Shown piece after piece: positions 9,415 to 17,996 of a DNA stretch of 64,000 nt. Both the position numbers and the translations under genes were made by a program. Positions within the stretch are counted from its first letter, which is position 1, and each line of letters begins with the position of its first letter. Under the pieces are notes generated by a model. It did not search any database. It was given only the letters and a program-made list of their open reading frames with translations, and was not told the DNA's origin. Source of the DNA: Caldilineales bacterium (lineage in GTDB: Bacteria > Chloroflexota > Anaerolineae > J102); contig JAIBAP010000022.1 of the NCBI GenBank assembly GCA_019695115.1, forward strand, positions 1-64,000, written 5' to 3'.

Positions 9415-10466
9415 ACCCTCTTTCCATCCACATCGAAGAAATGCAGTCGTTCGTGGAGGATGTCGAAACGAACGGGGTCGTCGCGGCGGAGGGGGGTGAT
9501 GCCAGGGAGGATGCTGAGCAGGGTCTGCTGGCCGGAGCGGATGTGGAGGATGGTCTCGACGCCGAGCGGCTCGGTGAGGGCGACGACGCCAGTGAAGCGT
9601 CCGCCGGGCGTGATCTTGACGTCCTCCGGGCGAAGGCCCACCTGCACCTGTTGTGGCATGGCGCGGTCGCCGGGCATGGGCAGGTGCAGGTCGCTGTTGG
9701 CGACGAAGTACGTCCCGTTCTCGCGGGCGGCCGTGAAGAGGTTGATGCGCGGGGTCCCGACCAGGGTGGCGACGAAAGTGGTGGCAGGCCGGTCATAGAT
9801 GTCGGCCGGGGCGCCGATCTGGATGATCCGGCCGTGGTCGAGGACGGCGATGCGGTCGGCCATGGTCAGGGCTTCGATCTGGTCGTGGGTGACGAACAAG
9901 GTCGTGTTGCCCTGGGTTTTCTGCATGTGCTGGAGTTCGACCCGCAACGACTCGCGCAGCTTGGCGTCCAGGTTCGAGAGCGGTTCGTCCATGAGGAAGA
10001 TGCGCGGCTGGCGGACGATGGCCCGGCCGATGGAGACGCGCTGCATCTCGCCGCCCGAAAGCCGGGCGGTTTTGCGGTCGAGCAGGTGGGTGATGCGCAG
10101 GATCTCGGCCGCGTGCTGCACCCGCTCCTTGATCTCCGGCTCCGGCGTTTTGCGCATGGGCGAGCGCAGGGGGAAGGCCAGGTTGTCGTACACCGTCATC
10201 GTGGGGTACAGCGAGTACTGCTGGAAGACGAAGGCCACGTCGCGGTCGGCCGGGGTGAGGCCATCCACGGCTTCGCCATCGAACAGCACCGAGCCTTCGT
10301 CCTGTTTGAGCAGGGCAGCGATGATGCGCAGGGTGGTCGTCTTGCCGGCGCCGGTGGGGCCGAGGAGGACGAAGAACTCATGGTCGCGCACGGTGAATGA
10401 GACATCGCTCAGGGCGGCGACGGTGGGGAAGCGTTTGCTGATGTGTTGGAGTTCGACGCTGCTCAT
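9411..10466 (-). CDS. sugar ABC transporter ATP-binding protein, first of a pair (UgpC/MsmK-like)
   Basis: This 351-residue ATPase powers carbohydrate import. It has Walker A GPTGAGKTT (about 37-45), signature LSGGEMQR, Walker B FLMDEPLSNLDA, the switch histidine in FVTHDQ, and a C-terminal OB-fold (TOBE) regulatory domain of the MalK/UgpC type. Its start overlaps the end of the second ATPase gene by 4 bp, so the two are translationally coupled. Two non-identical ATPases in one CUT1-type operon suggest a heterodimeric nucleotide-binding unit, as in GlpS/GlpT glycerol importers. Confidence 0.93.
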   Translation of the reverse strand: MSSVELQHISKRFPTVAALSDVSFTVRDHEFFVLLGPTGAGKTTTLRIIAALLKQDEGSVLFDGEAVDGLTPADRDVAFVFQQYSLYPTMTVYDNLAFPLRSPMRKTPEPEIKERVQHAAEILRITHLLDRKTARLSGGEMQRVSIGRAIVRQPRIFLMDEPLSNLDAKLRESLRVELQHMQKTQGNTTLFVTHDQIEALTMADRIAVLDHGRIIQIGAPADIYDRPATTFVATLVGTPRINLFTAARENGTYFVANSDLHLPMPGDRAMPQQVQVGLRPEDVKITPGGRFTGVVALTEPLGVETILHIRSGQQTLLSILPGITPLRRDDPVRFDILHERLHFFDVDGKRV

Positions 10467-11602
10467 TGGCCCACCTCCCGCTTGCTGTCATTGCGAGCCG
10501 CAGGCGAAGCAATCCCCCTGCCCAATGCCCGCTCACTCTTCGGGTCGAAGAAGCGCACCATGTCGGGGTCGATGTCGAACCGAACGGGGCTGCCGATGGT
10601 GTACGGGGCCATGCGGTCGCTGCGGATGTGGACGATGCTCGCCCCTTCGCCCTCGCCCACGCTGACGTGCAGCAACTTGTACGAGCCGTGCATATCGACG
10701 GCATAGATCTCACCTCCCATCGAACCGCCGTTGCCGCTGATGGCGGCGGCCTCGGGCCGGAAGCCGGCGACGACATCGCCGCCGGTCGTGGCCAGGGCTG
10801 AGCGATAGGAGGCGGGGATGGGGACGGTGTTGCCGGCGCCGGAGACCTGCACTCGCTCGCCGTCGATGCGCCCCTTCAGCAGGTTCATGCCGGGGCTGCC
10901 GATGAAGCGGGCGACGAAGAGGTTGGCCGGGTCGTAATAGACCTGGGCGGGTGAGCCGATCTGCTGCACCTCCGCCGCCGACATGACCACGATGCGGTCG
11001 CTCATAGCCATGGCCTCCACCTGGTCGTGGGTGACATAGACGGTGGTGGCGTGTTGGGCGAGGTGAAGCTGCTTGATCTCGGCCCGCATCGTCTCGCGCA
11101 ACTCGGCGTCGAGCGCGCCCAATGGCTCGTCCATGAGGAAGGCGGCAGGGCGGCGGACAAGGGCGCGGGCCAGGGCTACGCGCTGCTGATCGCCGCCGCT
11201 GAGCTTGCTGGGCCGGGCCTTGAGCAGATGGCCGATGCGTAGCAGGTCGACCACTTCAGCCACGCGCTTGTCGATATTTTCCTTCTTCTCACCCTCGGCC
11301 TGGAGCGGGAAGGCGATGTTTTCGCGCACCGACATATGGGGGTAGAGGGCGTAGAACTGGAAGACGAAGGCGATATCGCGGTCGGAGGGGTGCCGCCAGG
11401 TGACATCGCGGCGGTCGAGCAGGATAGCGCCCTCGGTCACGGCCTCCAGACCGGAGATCATACGCAGGGTGGTCGTTTTGCCGCAGCCAGAGGGGCCGAG
11501 CAAGCAGACGAATTCGCCATCGGCGATGGTCAAATCCATCGGCTTGACGGCCCAGTTGTTGCCGAACTTCTTGGCGACTTGCTTGAGTTCAATCGTGGCC
11601 AT
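10463..11602 (-). CDS. sugar ABC transporter ATP-binding protein, second of a pair
   Basis: This 379-residue MalK/UgpC-like ATPase has Walker A GPSGCGKTT, signature LSGGDQQR, Walker B FLMDEPLGALDA, switch region YVTHDQVEAM and a C-terminal TOBE domain. The last 15 or so residues (encoded at about 10466-10513) are specified by a REP-like element sharing TGTCATTGCGAG and GAAGCAATCCCC with the palindrome at 4.84 kb, so the tail is not ancestral. The gene overlaps the partner ATPase by 4 bp and lies downstream of two permease genes. Confidence 0.93.
   Translation of the reverse strand: MATIELKQVAKKFGNNWAVKPMDLTIADGEFVCLLGPSGCGKTTTLRMISGLEAVTEGAILLDRRDVTWRHPSDRDIAFVFQFYALYPHMSVRENIAFPLQAEGEKKENIDKRVAEVVDLLRIGHLLKARPSKLSGGDQQRVALARALVRRPAAFLMDEPLGALDAELRETMRAEIKQLHLAQHATTVYVTHDQVEAMAMSDRIVVMSAAEVQQIGSPAQVYYDPANLFVARFIGSPGMNLLKGRIDGERVQVSGAGNTVPIPASYRSALATTGGDVVAGFRPEAAAISGNGGSMGGEIYAVDMHGSYKLLHVSVGEGEGASIVHIRSDRMAPYTIGSPVRFDIDPDMVRFFDPKSERALGRGIASPAARNDSKREVGQ
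10485..10520. repeat. REP half-element encoding the ATPase C terminus
   Basis: CTGTCATTGCGAG followed by GAAGCAATCCCC matches the left arm of the inverted repeat at 4841. Here it lies inside the 3' end of the ATPase gene and is translated in frame. Confidence 0.75.
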
Positions 11603-11615
11603 GGGGTATGTCCGT

Positions 11616-11648
11616 AGGTGCGTCGCACTTGCAAAGTGCGACGCACCT
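11616..11648. terminator. perfect 15-bp hairpin between permease and ATPase genes
   Basis: AGGTGCGTCGCACTT (11616-11630) is exactly complementary to 11634-11648 with a 3-nt loop. It lies in the 49-bp gap between the second permease and the ATPase gene. There is no U tract, so it is more likely an RNA-stability or attenuation hairpin, or a REP copy, than a classical terminator. Confidence 0.7.
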
Positions 11649-11651
11649 GAT

Positions 11652-12656
11652 TCACTGCCGAATGGCGCCGAAGGTGACGCCGCGGAGGAGATAGTTTCGC
11701 AGGGCGAAGGCGACGATCACGACCGGGATGAGGAAGCCCAGGCTGCCGGCAGCAATGGCCGACCACTCGATGCCGCCGCGACCGAGCATGGTGGCGATGC
11801 TGGGCGGGGCGGTGCGGGCGGTGTCGGAGGTGAGCATGAGGGCGAAGGCGTATTCGTTCCAGGCGAAGATGAGGCAGAAGACGGTGGTGGCGGCAATGCC
11901 GGTCACGGCCTGGGGCAGCACAATCTTGAAGAAGGCCTGCATGCGGGTGTAGCCATCGACCAGGGCGGCATCCTCGTATTCACGCGGGATCTCGTCGATG
12001 AAGCCCTTCAGCAGCCAGACCGAGAGTGAGAGGTTGAAAACGGTGTACAGCAGGATCATGCCAAGATGGGTGTCGTGCAGGCCGAGCTGCCGATACATCA
12101 GGAAGATGGGGATGGTGACGACCACGGCCGGCAACATGCGCGTGCTGAGGATGAAAAACATGAGATCGTCTTTGCCCTTGACCTCGAAACGACTGAAGGC
12201 ATAGGCGGCAAATAAGCCCAGCGTCACCGAGAAGAGGGTCGAAAGGCCGGCGATGATGAGCGAGTTCTTCAAGCGCCGAACATAGTCGCTCGTTCCGGTG
12301 ATCTGCTGGCCGCTGTTGAGGGCAATGCGCTGGAACAGGCTGAGCTGCCCGGCTTCGGCCGCCTTCTTGACTTCTTCCATGCGCGAGGACGTCACGACCG
12401 CGCGCTCGGTGAACAAGAAGACGAAGCCCTCGAGGGTGGGGGAAAAGGTGATTTTGGGCGGAACGGCTACCACATCGGTGCGTGTCTTGAAGGCCGTCAC
12501 ACCCATCACGTAGATGGGGATCAAGCCAATGAGCGCCAGCACGATGACGGCCGCCGCGCGCACTTTGCCCTGCCAGCGCGAGCGCGGGCTGACCTTGTCG
12601 ACACGAATCGATTCGACGACCGGAGCAGCCGGCCCAGTTTCATAGAAATCAGCCAT
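11652..12656 (-). CDS. sugar ABC transporter permease, MalG type
   Basis: This 334-residue integral membrane protein has about six spans and the cytoplasmic EAA loop EYEDAALVDGYTRMQAF (around residue 222), which docks on the ATPase. A large segment after the first span (about residues 60-120) is longer than in ordinary MalG proteins and would face outside, possibly touching the binding protein. It starts 4 bp after the stop of the upstream permease gene, so the two are co-translated. Confidence 0.92.
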   Translation of the reverse strand: MADFYETGPAAPVVESIRVDKVSPRSRWQGKVRAAAVIVLALIGLIPIYVMGVTAFKTRTDVVAVPPKITFSPTLEGFVFLFTERAVVTSSRMEEVKKAAEAGQLSLFQRIALNSGQQITGTSDYVRRLKNSLIIAGLSTLFSVTLGLFAAYAFSRFEVKGKDDLMFFILSTRMLPAVVVTIPIFLMYRQLGLHDTHLGMILLYTVFNLSLSVWLLKGFIDEIPREYEDAALVDGYTRMQAFFKIVLPQAVTGIAATTVFCLIFAWNEYAFALMLTSDTARTAPPSIATMLGRGGIEWSAIAAGSLGFLIPVVIVAFALRNYLLRGVTFGAIRQ

Positions 12657-12660
12657 GGGT

Positions 12661-13623
12661 TCAGCTCTCCCCGCGCATTTGATTGAGATAGCGGATATAC
12701 AAGTTGCTGATGGCGATGATGATGATCAGAATCAGGTAGGCCAGGGCGCTGGCGTGTCCGGTCCGCCACTGTCCCTGGAATGCCTGGCGGTAAAGATTGA
12801 CGGCGATCAACTCGGTTTGATCGCCCGGCCCACCGCCGGTCATGCCCATCACCAGATCGAAGGATTTGAATGCCTCGATGGTGCGGAAGAGGATGGCAAT
12901 GAGGAGCAGGGGCGCCACCTGTGGCACGGTAATCCGCCAGAACTGGAACCAGGTGCTGGCGCGGTCGATGACGGCCGCCTCGTAAAGATAATCGGGGATG
13001 GCCTTGAGGCCCGACAAGGCCAGCAGCATGACGAACGGCGTCCACATCCAGATGTCTACCAGGGCCACCGCCCATAGCGCCAGGTTGGGCACTGGCGTCC
13101 CGGCAAAACGACCGGCCAACATATCCGGGCCAGTGGATGCCTGGAAGAAGCCGAGCAAATAGTTGAAATAGCCAAAGGTGGGGTTGTACATCAATTTCCA
13201 GAACAAACCCACCACCACCGGCGACAACATCATCGGGATGAGGATGAGGGTGGTGAGTAGGCCGCTGCCGCGGAATTTCTCTTTGACCAGCAAAGCCAGG
13301 CCAAAACCCAGGATCGTCTGCATCCCCACCGTCACCAGGGCATAGCGACCAGTGGTGGCAAAGTACTTCCACATCTGCGGGTTGGTCAGCAAATCGACAT
13401 AGTTTGCAGAGCCAACCCACTGCGGCGCTTTGTTGCTGATGGCCGAGTAGTCTGTAAATGACACGTACAGGCTGTAGAGCAGGGGAAAGACATTCCACAG
13501 GATCAGCAGAATCAGGGTCGGCCAGATGAACAGGTTGACGATGGCCCGATCGCTGAGTTCGCGGCGTCGTCCCTGCTGTGGTTGCGCCCCGAGTGAGCGC
13601 ATCTGTGTTTGGGCTGCGGTCAT
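12661..13623 (-). CDS. sugar ABC transporter permease, MalF/UgpA type
   Basis: The 320-residue form starting at 13623 is preferred: a GAGG stretch precedes it, whereas longer frames read through an intergenic hairpin. It has a basic cytoplasmic N terminus, about six membrane spans, and the EAA motif YLYEAAVIDRASTWFQF near residue 210. It would form the translocation pore with the MalG-type partner. It follows the binding-protein gene after a 225-bp gap containing strong hairpins, a common arrangement that keeps binding-protein mRNA more abundant. Confidence 0.93.
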   Translation of the reverse strand: MTAAQTQMRSLGAQPQQGRRRELSDRAIVNLFIWPTLILLILWNVFPLLYSLYVSFTDYSAISNKAPQWVGSANYVDLLTNPQMWKYFATTGRYALVTVGMQTILGFGLALLVKEKFRGSGLLTTLILIPMMLSPVVVGLFWKLMYNPTFGYFNYLLGFFQASTGPDMLAGRFAGTPVPNLALWAVALVDIWMWTPFVMLLALSGLKAIPDYLYEAAVIDRASTWFQFWRITVPQVAPLLLIAILFRTIEAFKSFDLVMGMTGGGPGDQTELIAVNLYRQAFQGQWRTGHASALAYLILIIIIAISNLYIRYLNQMRGES

Positions 13624-13646
13624 ATCCGACCTCGAAGAAAAGTGAG

Positions 13647-13719
13647 TTGGGGCGAGGGGCGCTGTAATCAGCGCCCCTCGCCCCAACGGTTGCCGGCGCT
13701 GCTACCACCGGCAACCGTT
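13647..13719. terminator. two tandem strong hairpins between binding protein and permease
   Basis: The first hairpin is an exact 18-bp stem (13647-13664 with 13669-13686) closed by a TAAT loop. The second pairs CGGTTGCCGG (13687-13696) with 13708-13717. They lie downstream of the binding-protein gene on the minus strand. The position suggests partial termination or protection of the upstream mRNA from 3' decay. Confidence 0.8.
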
Positions 13720-13814
13720 GGCTGATGCTGTAGCGGTGACAGGATGACGTGCGACTTGCGATCCTTCGTTTCACTCAGAGCCTGCCCTGAGCGGAGCGAA
13801 GGGACAAGCTCCGA

Positions 13815-13851
13815 GACATGCCACCTGCCACTTGCCACTTGCGACTACCTA
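13815..13851. repeat. GCCACTT heptad repeats
   Basis: About five heptads of the GCCACTT/GCGACTA type lie just past the binding-protein stop. A pair of facing CTCAGAGCCTGCCCTGAGC-type elements precedes them (about 13765-13815). Confidence 0.7.
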
Positions 13852-15258
13852 CTTGATGTACCCCGCGTCCTTCAGGATCTTGTCATGCTCGGCAGCGATG
13901 GTGTCCAACGCTTCCTGGGCGGTGCCGGTGCCCTCGACCACGAACTTGCTGAACTCGCGCTGCGTGGACTCGAGCAACTGCCCGTATTCGGGAATGTTCC
14001 AGAAGTCCATGACGAAGCCCATGGTGGTGGCGAAGGCGGGGTTGAACGGGGTGGCGTTGAGGAAGGCGTCGGACTTGAGCACGTTGCTGTTGCAGGTGTA
14101 GCCGCCCAGCTTGGCCCACTCTGCCTGGATCTTCTCCTGGCCGAACCACTTGATGAAGTCCATCGCCGCCTGCTTGCGCTCATCACTAATGTAGGAGACG
14201 ATGCTCATGCCCTGGCCACCCAAGGCCGCGTGCTGCTTGCCGGTGGGGCCAGCGGGGTTCGGGAAGAAGCCCACCTTGTCGTAATAGTTGGCGTTGGTGC
14301 CGGAGTTGACCAGGGCCGGGAAGAAGGCGAAGTAGTTCATCGCCATGACCGCCTGGCCGCTGATGAAGGCGTCGTTGGTCTCGGTGAAGAAGGCATTGTT
14401 GCCGCCGGGCCACTGGCAGCAGTCATAGAGATCGCGATAGAACTGCAACGACTCGACGGCCGCAGGCGAGTTGACCACGCCCATGGCGTTGTTGTTGGCG
14501 TCTTTCCAGTCGGCGCCCCAACTGAACATGGTGTTCTCTACGCCCATGGTGATGGCGTCGTAGTCCTTCTGGGTGTAGATGGCCACGCCGTACAGCCCCT
14601 GATCCTTGCGGGTGAAGAATTCGGCGATGTCCTTGAGCTGCTTGTAATCCTTGGGCACGTCAAGGTCATAACCGTATTTGGCCTTGAAGGCTTCCTTCTC
14701 CTTGGCATCCTCGAACAAGTCCTTGCGATAGGCCCAGCCATCGGCGTCGCCCTCGGTGGGATAGGCCCAGTACTTGCCTGAGCCAGACGGATACTCGCCG
14801 TAGTAGGTCAGGGTGGCCTGGGTAACGGAATCCTTGAGGCCGGTGCTGGTCAGGAAGTCGGTCATGTCCACATAGTGACCTTGAGTAGTCATCTGGCCGA
14901 TCCACTGGCTGTCGCCCACCACCATGTCCCAGGTGCTGCCTTTGGCGGCCATTTCGGTGGCAAACAGGTTGTAGAACGATCCCCACGGTTCCTGCTGAAC
15001 GGTGACTTTGATGCCCGTTTCCTGTTCGTACATGTTGCCGATCTGTTGCAGGTAGTCGGCAGGATCCCATTGCGCCCAGAGGATCTTCAATTCGCTGACG
15101 GCGGGTGCAGCGGGGGCTTCGGTTGCGGCCGGGGCTTCAGTGGCGGCCGGCGCAGAGGTCGGTGCAGCCGCCGGAGCGGGGGTGGCGGCGCCAGCGCAGG
15201 CTGCCAGCAGAGCGACAAGCAGAGCGAGCGTGGCGACCAGCAAGAGTTTCTTGAACAT
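13849..15258 (-). CDS. sugar ABC transporter substrate-binding lipoprotein
   Basis: This 469-residue family 1 solute-binding protein begins with a lipoprotein signal peptide ending in LLAAC (lipidated Cys21), followed by an Ala/Pro/Thr-rich linker to about residue 55 and then the two-lobed binding domain (start SELKILWAQW). It would capture a sugar outside the membrane and hand it to the two permeases downstream. A strong AAGGAGGAG site lies about 8 bp before the ATG. The ligand cannot be assigned; neighbouring isomerases suggest a monosaccharide or small glycoside. Confidence 0.94.
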   Translation of the reverse strand: MFKKLLLVATLALLVALLAACAGAATPAPAAAPTSAPAATEAPAATEAPAAPAVSELKILWAQWDPADYLQQIGNMYEQETGIKVTVQQEPWGSFYNLFATEMAAKGSTWDMVVGDSQWIGQMTTQGHYVDMTDFLTSTGLKDSVTQATLTYYGEYPSGSGKYWAYPTEGDADGWAYRKDLFEDAKEKEAFKAKYGYDLDVPKDYKQLKDIAEFFTRKDQGLYGVAIYTQKDYDAITMGVENTMFSWGADWKDANNNAMGVVNSPAAVESLQFYRDLYDCCQWPGGNNAFFTETNDAFISGQAVMAMNYFAFFPALVNSGTNANYYDKVGFFPNPAGPTGKQHAALGGQGMSIVSYISDERKQAAMDFIKWFGQEKIQAEWAKLGGYTCNSNVLKSDAFLNATPFNPAFATTMGFVMDFWNIPEYGQLLESTQREFSKFVVEGTGTAQEALDTIAAEHDKILKDAGYIK

Positions 15259-15415
15259 CTTTGGACTCCTCCTTGGAGTGACGTTGAGAAAGGGTGGAAA
15301 AGTGGAGGGTGCGTGTGGGCGGGGTTGTCGGGTGGTTGGTGGAAGGGTGATGCTTCACCTCCTTGCAGCGAAGAACGCCTGTGCGGCCGGAGCCGAGACC
15401 AGGCGCAGGCGGGGG

Positions 15416-16111
15416 CTAACTTGGCACCAGGCGGCGGAAGGTGCTCTCCCACAGCTTCTTGATGTGGTCGCGGGTGGCTTGTTCGGCGCCGGCGGCGTCG
15501 CGGTCGGCCATCGCTGCCACGATCTGGCTGTGTTCGGCCGTGCAGGCCGCCAGCCGGTCGGGCGAGGACTGGGTATCGAGGGGAACGAAAGACACTCGAT
15601 TCCGCATTTGGATCGCCAGCTCGCCCAACAACTGATTGGGGCAGGCGGCGCTGATCAGCTCATGGAAGCGGGTATCGGCCATCGACCAGGCCTGGCGGTC
15701 GCCCCGGCCGACGGCGTCTTCCATCTCGGCCAGCGTCTGCCAGAGCGAACCCAGTTCGGACGTGCTGATGGTTTCGGTGGCCTGGCGCACAACCTCCGGC
15801 TCGACCAGGGAACGGATCTGGATGATGCTGAGGGTCTCTTGCAGCGATGGCGCCGCCACCGTAATCGCCCGCCCTGGGATCACCTGCACCAGCCCCTCTT
15901 GCGCCAACACCTGCAACGCTTCCCGCACCGGCGTCCGGCTGATCCCCAGCAGTTTCGACAGCCGCGGCTCCGACAGCGGCTCGCCCGGCCGCAAATTGCC
16001 ATGCCGGATGGCGTCCTTGATGCGCTCGTAGGCGACATCGCGCAGCAGGGGCGATGGGCCGGGAGCAATGGTGTCCGTCTGTGCAGTCAGATAGGTTTCG
16101 AGACTATCCAC
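15416..16111 (-). CDS. GntR family transcriptional regulator, FCD (FadR) subfamily
   Basis: This 231-residue regulator has an N-terminal winged helix (about residues 22-90, with SKLLGISRTPVREALQVL as the recognition part) and an all-helical FCD ligand-binding domain with the expected Asp/His metal-ligand positions. It starts with GTG. It heads the sugar operon in the same direction, 157 bp upstream of the binding protein. A consensus-like promoter and the palindrome CTGTATACAG lie within 120 bp upstream, fitting autoregulation and repression of the operon until a sugar acid or phosphate binds. Confidence 0.92.
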   Translation of the reverse strand: MDSLETYLTAQTDTIAPGPSPLLRDVAYERIKDAIRHGNLRPGEPLSEPRLSKLLGISRTPVREALQVLAQEGLVQVIPGRAITVAAPSLQETLSIIQIRSLVEPEVVRQATETISTSELGSLWQTLAEMEDAVGRGDRQAWSMADTRFHELISAACPNQLLGELAIQMRNRVSFVPLDTQSSPDRLAACTAEHSQIVAAMADRDAAGAEQATRDHIKKLWESTFRRLVPS

Positions 16112-16176
16112 GAACGCTCACCCACGGAAAGGGGCATTCCAGGCCACGTCGCCGTGGAATGCAATGGGAATGCAGC

Positions 16177-16186
16177 CTGTATACAG
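16177..16186. promoter_or_regulatory. putative GntR/FCD operator CTGTATACAG
   Basis: A perfect 10-bp palindrome with a GTATAC core lies 66 bp upstream of the regulator start. FCD-type GntR proteins commonly recognise TNGTATACNA. It would lie about 12-21 bp inside the transcript from the promoter at 16205-16232, a position suited to blocking RNA polymerase. Confidence 0.6.
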
Positions 16187-16204
16187 CCGGTATTACGGTG
16201 GTGC

Positions 16205-16232
16205 ATTATAGCGAGGACGGCATGGTTGTCAA
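16205..16232 (-). promoter_or_regulatory. sigma-70-like promoter of the regulator/sugar operon
   Basis: Read on the minus strand, TTGACA (16232-16227) and TATAAT (16210-16205) are both perfect hexamers with a 16-bp spacer. The -35 box overlaps the stop codon of the PfkB kinase gene. Transcription would start near 16198 and give an 87-nt leader before the GntR start codon. Confidence 0.8.
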
Positions 16233-17218
16233 ATCGAATGGCGGGGGTTCGCGGCCTGGGCGCGCTCGCTCAGGAAGAGATCGACCTGGGCGGCGGTGGG
16301 GAGAGCGGGGATGACGCCTTTGGTGGCGGCGGTGATGGCTCCGGCGGCAGAGGCATAGCGCATCATCGCCGCCAGACGGTCAGGCGCCAGTTGGCGGCGC
16401 CAGTCGGACGAGCGCGTGAGCTGCACCAGTATGGCGGCCATGAAGGCGTCGCCGCAGCCCACGGCATCGACGGTCACAACCTCGAAGGCCGGGACGAAGC
16501 CGCGATGCTGGCGGGTCAGGAAGTAGCTGCCTTGCGGCCCCAACGTGACGATGACCAACTCCGGCCCTCTGGCCAGGATCGCCCGCGCGGCTTCCTCGAC
16601 CCTGGCCGACCCGCCCACCAATTGCAGCTCCGTCTCGTTGACCTTGACCACCTGCACATGCTGCATCATGGCCTCGATCTGCGCCAGGGCCTGAGCGGGC
16701 GAGGCCCACAAGAAGGGGCGATGGTTGACATCGAACGAGATCAGCGCCCCGGCGGCAGCAGCGATGCGCACGGCTTCGTAGGTGGCGCTGCGGGCCGGCT
16801 CGTCGGTGAGGCTGACCGAGCCGATGTGCAACGCCCGCGTCGAGCGCAGCAGGCCGGCATCCAGCTCGTCGGGCCGCAGCCGCGTATCGGCGCCGGGATG
16901 GCGATAGAACATGAATTCGGGCGTGTTCTCATCGACCATGGCGATGATGGCCAGGGTGGTGCGGGCATAGTCATCGAAGCGGACGCCGGCCGTATTCACC
17001 CCCTCCGCCGCCAACCGTTCGACCAGATGGCGCCCGAACGCATCGTCGCCGACTTTGCCGATGAAAGCCGTCCTGGCGCCGAGCCGGGTGGCGGCGACGG
17101 CGGTGTTGGGCGGAGCGCCGCCGGGGCTGGGCAGGAAGGCCGAGACAGCGACCAGCCTGCGCCCCGTTTCGATGGGGAAGAGGTCGATCAGGGATTCACC
17201 GAGGGTGACGATGTGCAT
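16229..17218 (-). CDS. PfkB family carbohydrate kinase (fructokinase-like)
   Basis: The start at 17218 gives a 329-residue protein beginning MHIVTLGESLID, the canonical first strand of ribokinase-family sugar kinases. The GGAPPNTAVA substrate motif lies near residue 36 and the second PfkB signature appears as DAVGCGDAF near 262, containing the catalytic aspartate and anion hole. It probably phosphorylates fructose or another ketose, which would link the imported and isomerised sugar to glycolysis. The stop codon lies in the -35 box of the next operon's promoter. Confidence 0.9.
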   Translation of the reverse strand: MHIVTLGESLIDLFPIETGRRLVAVSAFLPSPGGAPPNTAVAATRLGARTAFIGKVGDDAFGRHLVERLAAEGVNTAGVRFDDYARTTLAIIAMVDENTPEFMFYRHPGADTRLRPDELDAGLLRSTRALHIGSVSLTDEPARSATYEAVRIAAAAGALISFDVNHRPFLWASPAQALAQIEAMMQHVQVVKVNETELQLVGGSARVEEAARAILARGPELVIVTLGPQGSYFLTRQHRGFVPAFEVVTVDAVGCGDAFMAAILVQLTRSSDWRRQLAPDRLAAMMRYASAAGAITAATKGVIPALPTAAQVDLFLSERAQAANPRHSI

Positions 17219-17222
17219 GTTT

Positions 17223-17996
17223 CTAATGAGCCTGGTCTGCAAACTCCCACCAGGCGAATGTGCCGGCCAATCCGACGATGCTGGTGACAATGACAAGCAG
17301 GTAGCTGATCGCACCGAGGGTTTCGCCTTGCGCGTACAAGGCCGGTATCATCCAGGGAAAGTACTCCCCCCATCCCGCCACACCCACGATCTGCGCCAGG
17401 GCGATGGCGAGGATGGCGACGCCCATCGGCGGCAGGTAACCGCGTCCGGCGCTGGCGAAGAAGATGATCGGGGTGATGACGGCGAGCGTGAGGGCGGCCG
17501 TGGTCGCCAGATGGACTCCGCCGCGCAGCAAACTTGGCACTGGTATGTGTGGCAATGCCACGGCCGCGCCGACGCCGAGAGCGATCAAATAGATCATCGC
17601 TACCAACGCCAGCGACCAGACCACGATCACAACGAATTTGGCAAACACGATGCTGGAACGGGCGGTGGGCAAGGCGAGGAGGTCCTTCACCGTGTGATCG
17701 GAGTACTCGCGTCCAAACACCCAACTGCCAATGAGGCTGAAAAGTACGGTCCCGGCCGCGGCGATGGCCAGGGTGAGGAAGCTGAGGTAGGTCGGCCAGT
17801 CGGCCACACCCATGGCAATCCGCGCCTTGGCGCCGATCAAGCCCGCACGGCGCGCGAGTTCTGGATCCTTGAGGACGATCATGAAGAAACCACCCACGAA
17901 GGGAAGCAGCGAAAATCCCAAAGCGGTGAACAAGGGTATTCGGGATCGGCGCGCTTTGAGCAACTCCACCCCGATCGCCTGTGCAAGGTTATTCAT
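17223..17996 (-). CDS. ABC-2 type transporter permease
   Basis: This 257-residue membrane protein has about six predicted spans and resembles BcrB/NatB-type permeases of drug or antimicrobial peptide exporters. The segment GREYSDHTVKDLLALP after the second span is the typical cytoplasmic coupling motif of this family. Its start overlaps the end of the ATPase gene by 4 bp, so the pair is translationally coupled. It is probably unrelated to the sugar operon and more likely concerns bacitracin-like or lipid substrate export. Confidence 0.88.
   Translation of the reverse strand: MNNLAQAIGVELLKARRSRIPLFTALGFSLLPFVGGFFMIVLKDPELARRAGLIGAKARIAMGVADWPTYLSFLTLAIAAAGTVLFSLIGSWVFGREYSDHTVKDLLALPTARSSIVFAKFVVIVVWSLALVAMIYLIALGVGAAVALPHIPVPSLLRGGVHLATTAALTLAVITPIIFFASAGRGYLPPMGVAILAIALAQIVGVAGWGEYFPWMIPALYAQGETLGAISYLLVIVTSIVGLAGTFAWWEFADQAH

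Noticed and set aside
10463-16111. Assignment of the ABC importer to a named sugar (for example glycerol, maltose or xylose)
   Set aside because: No ligand-specific signature can be read from the binding protein; operon context alone is not enough.
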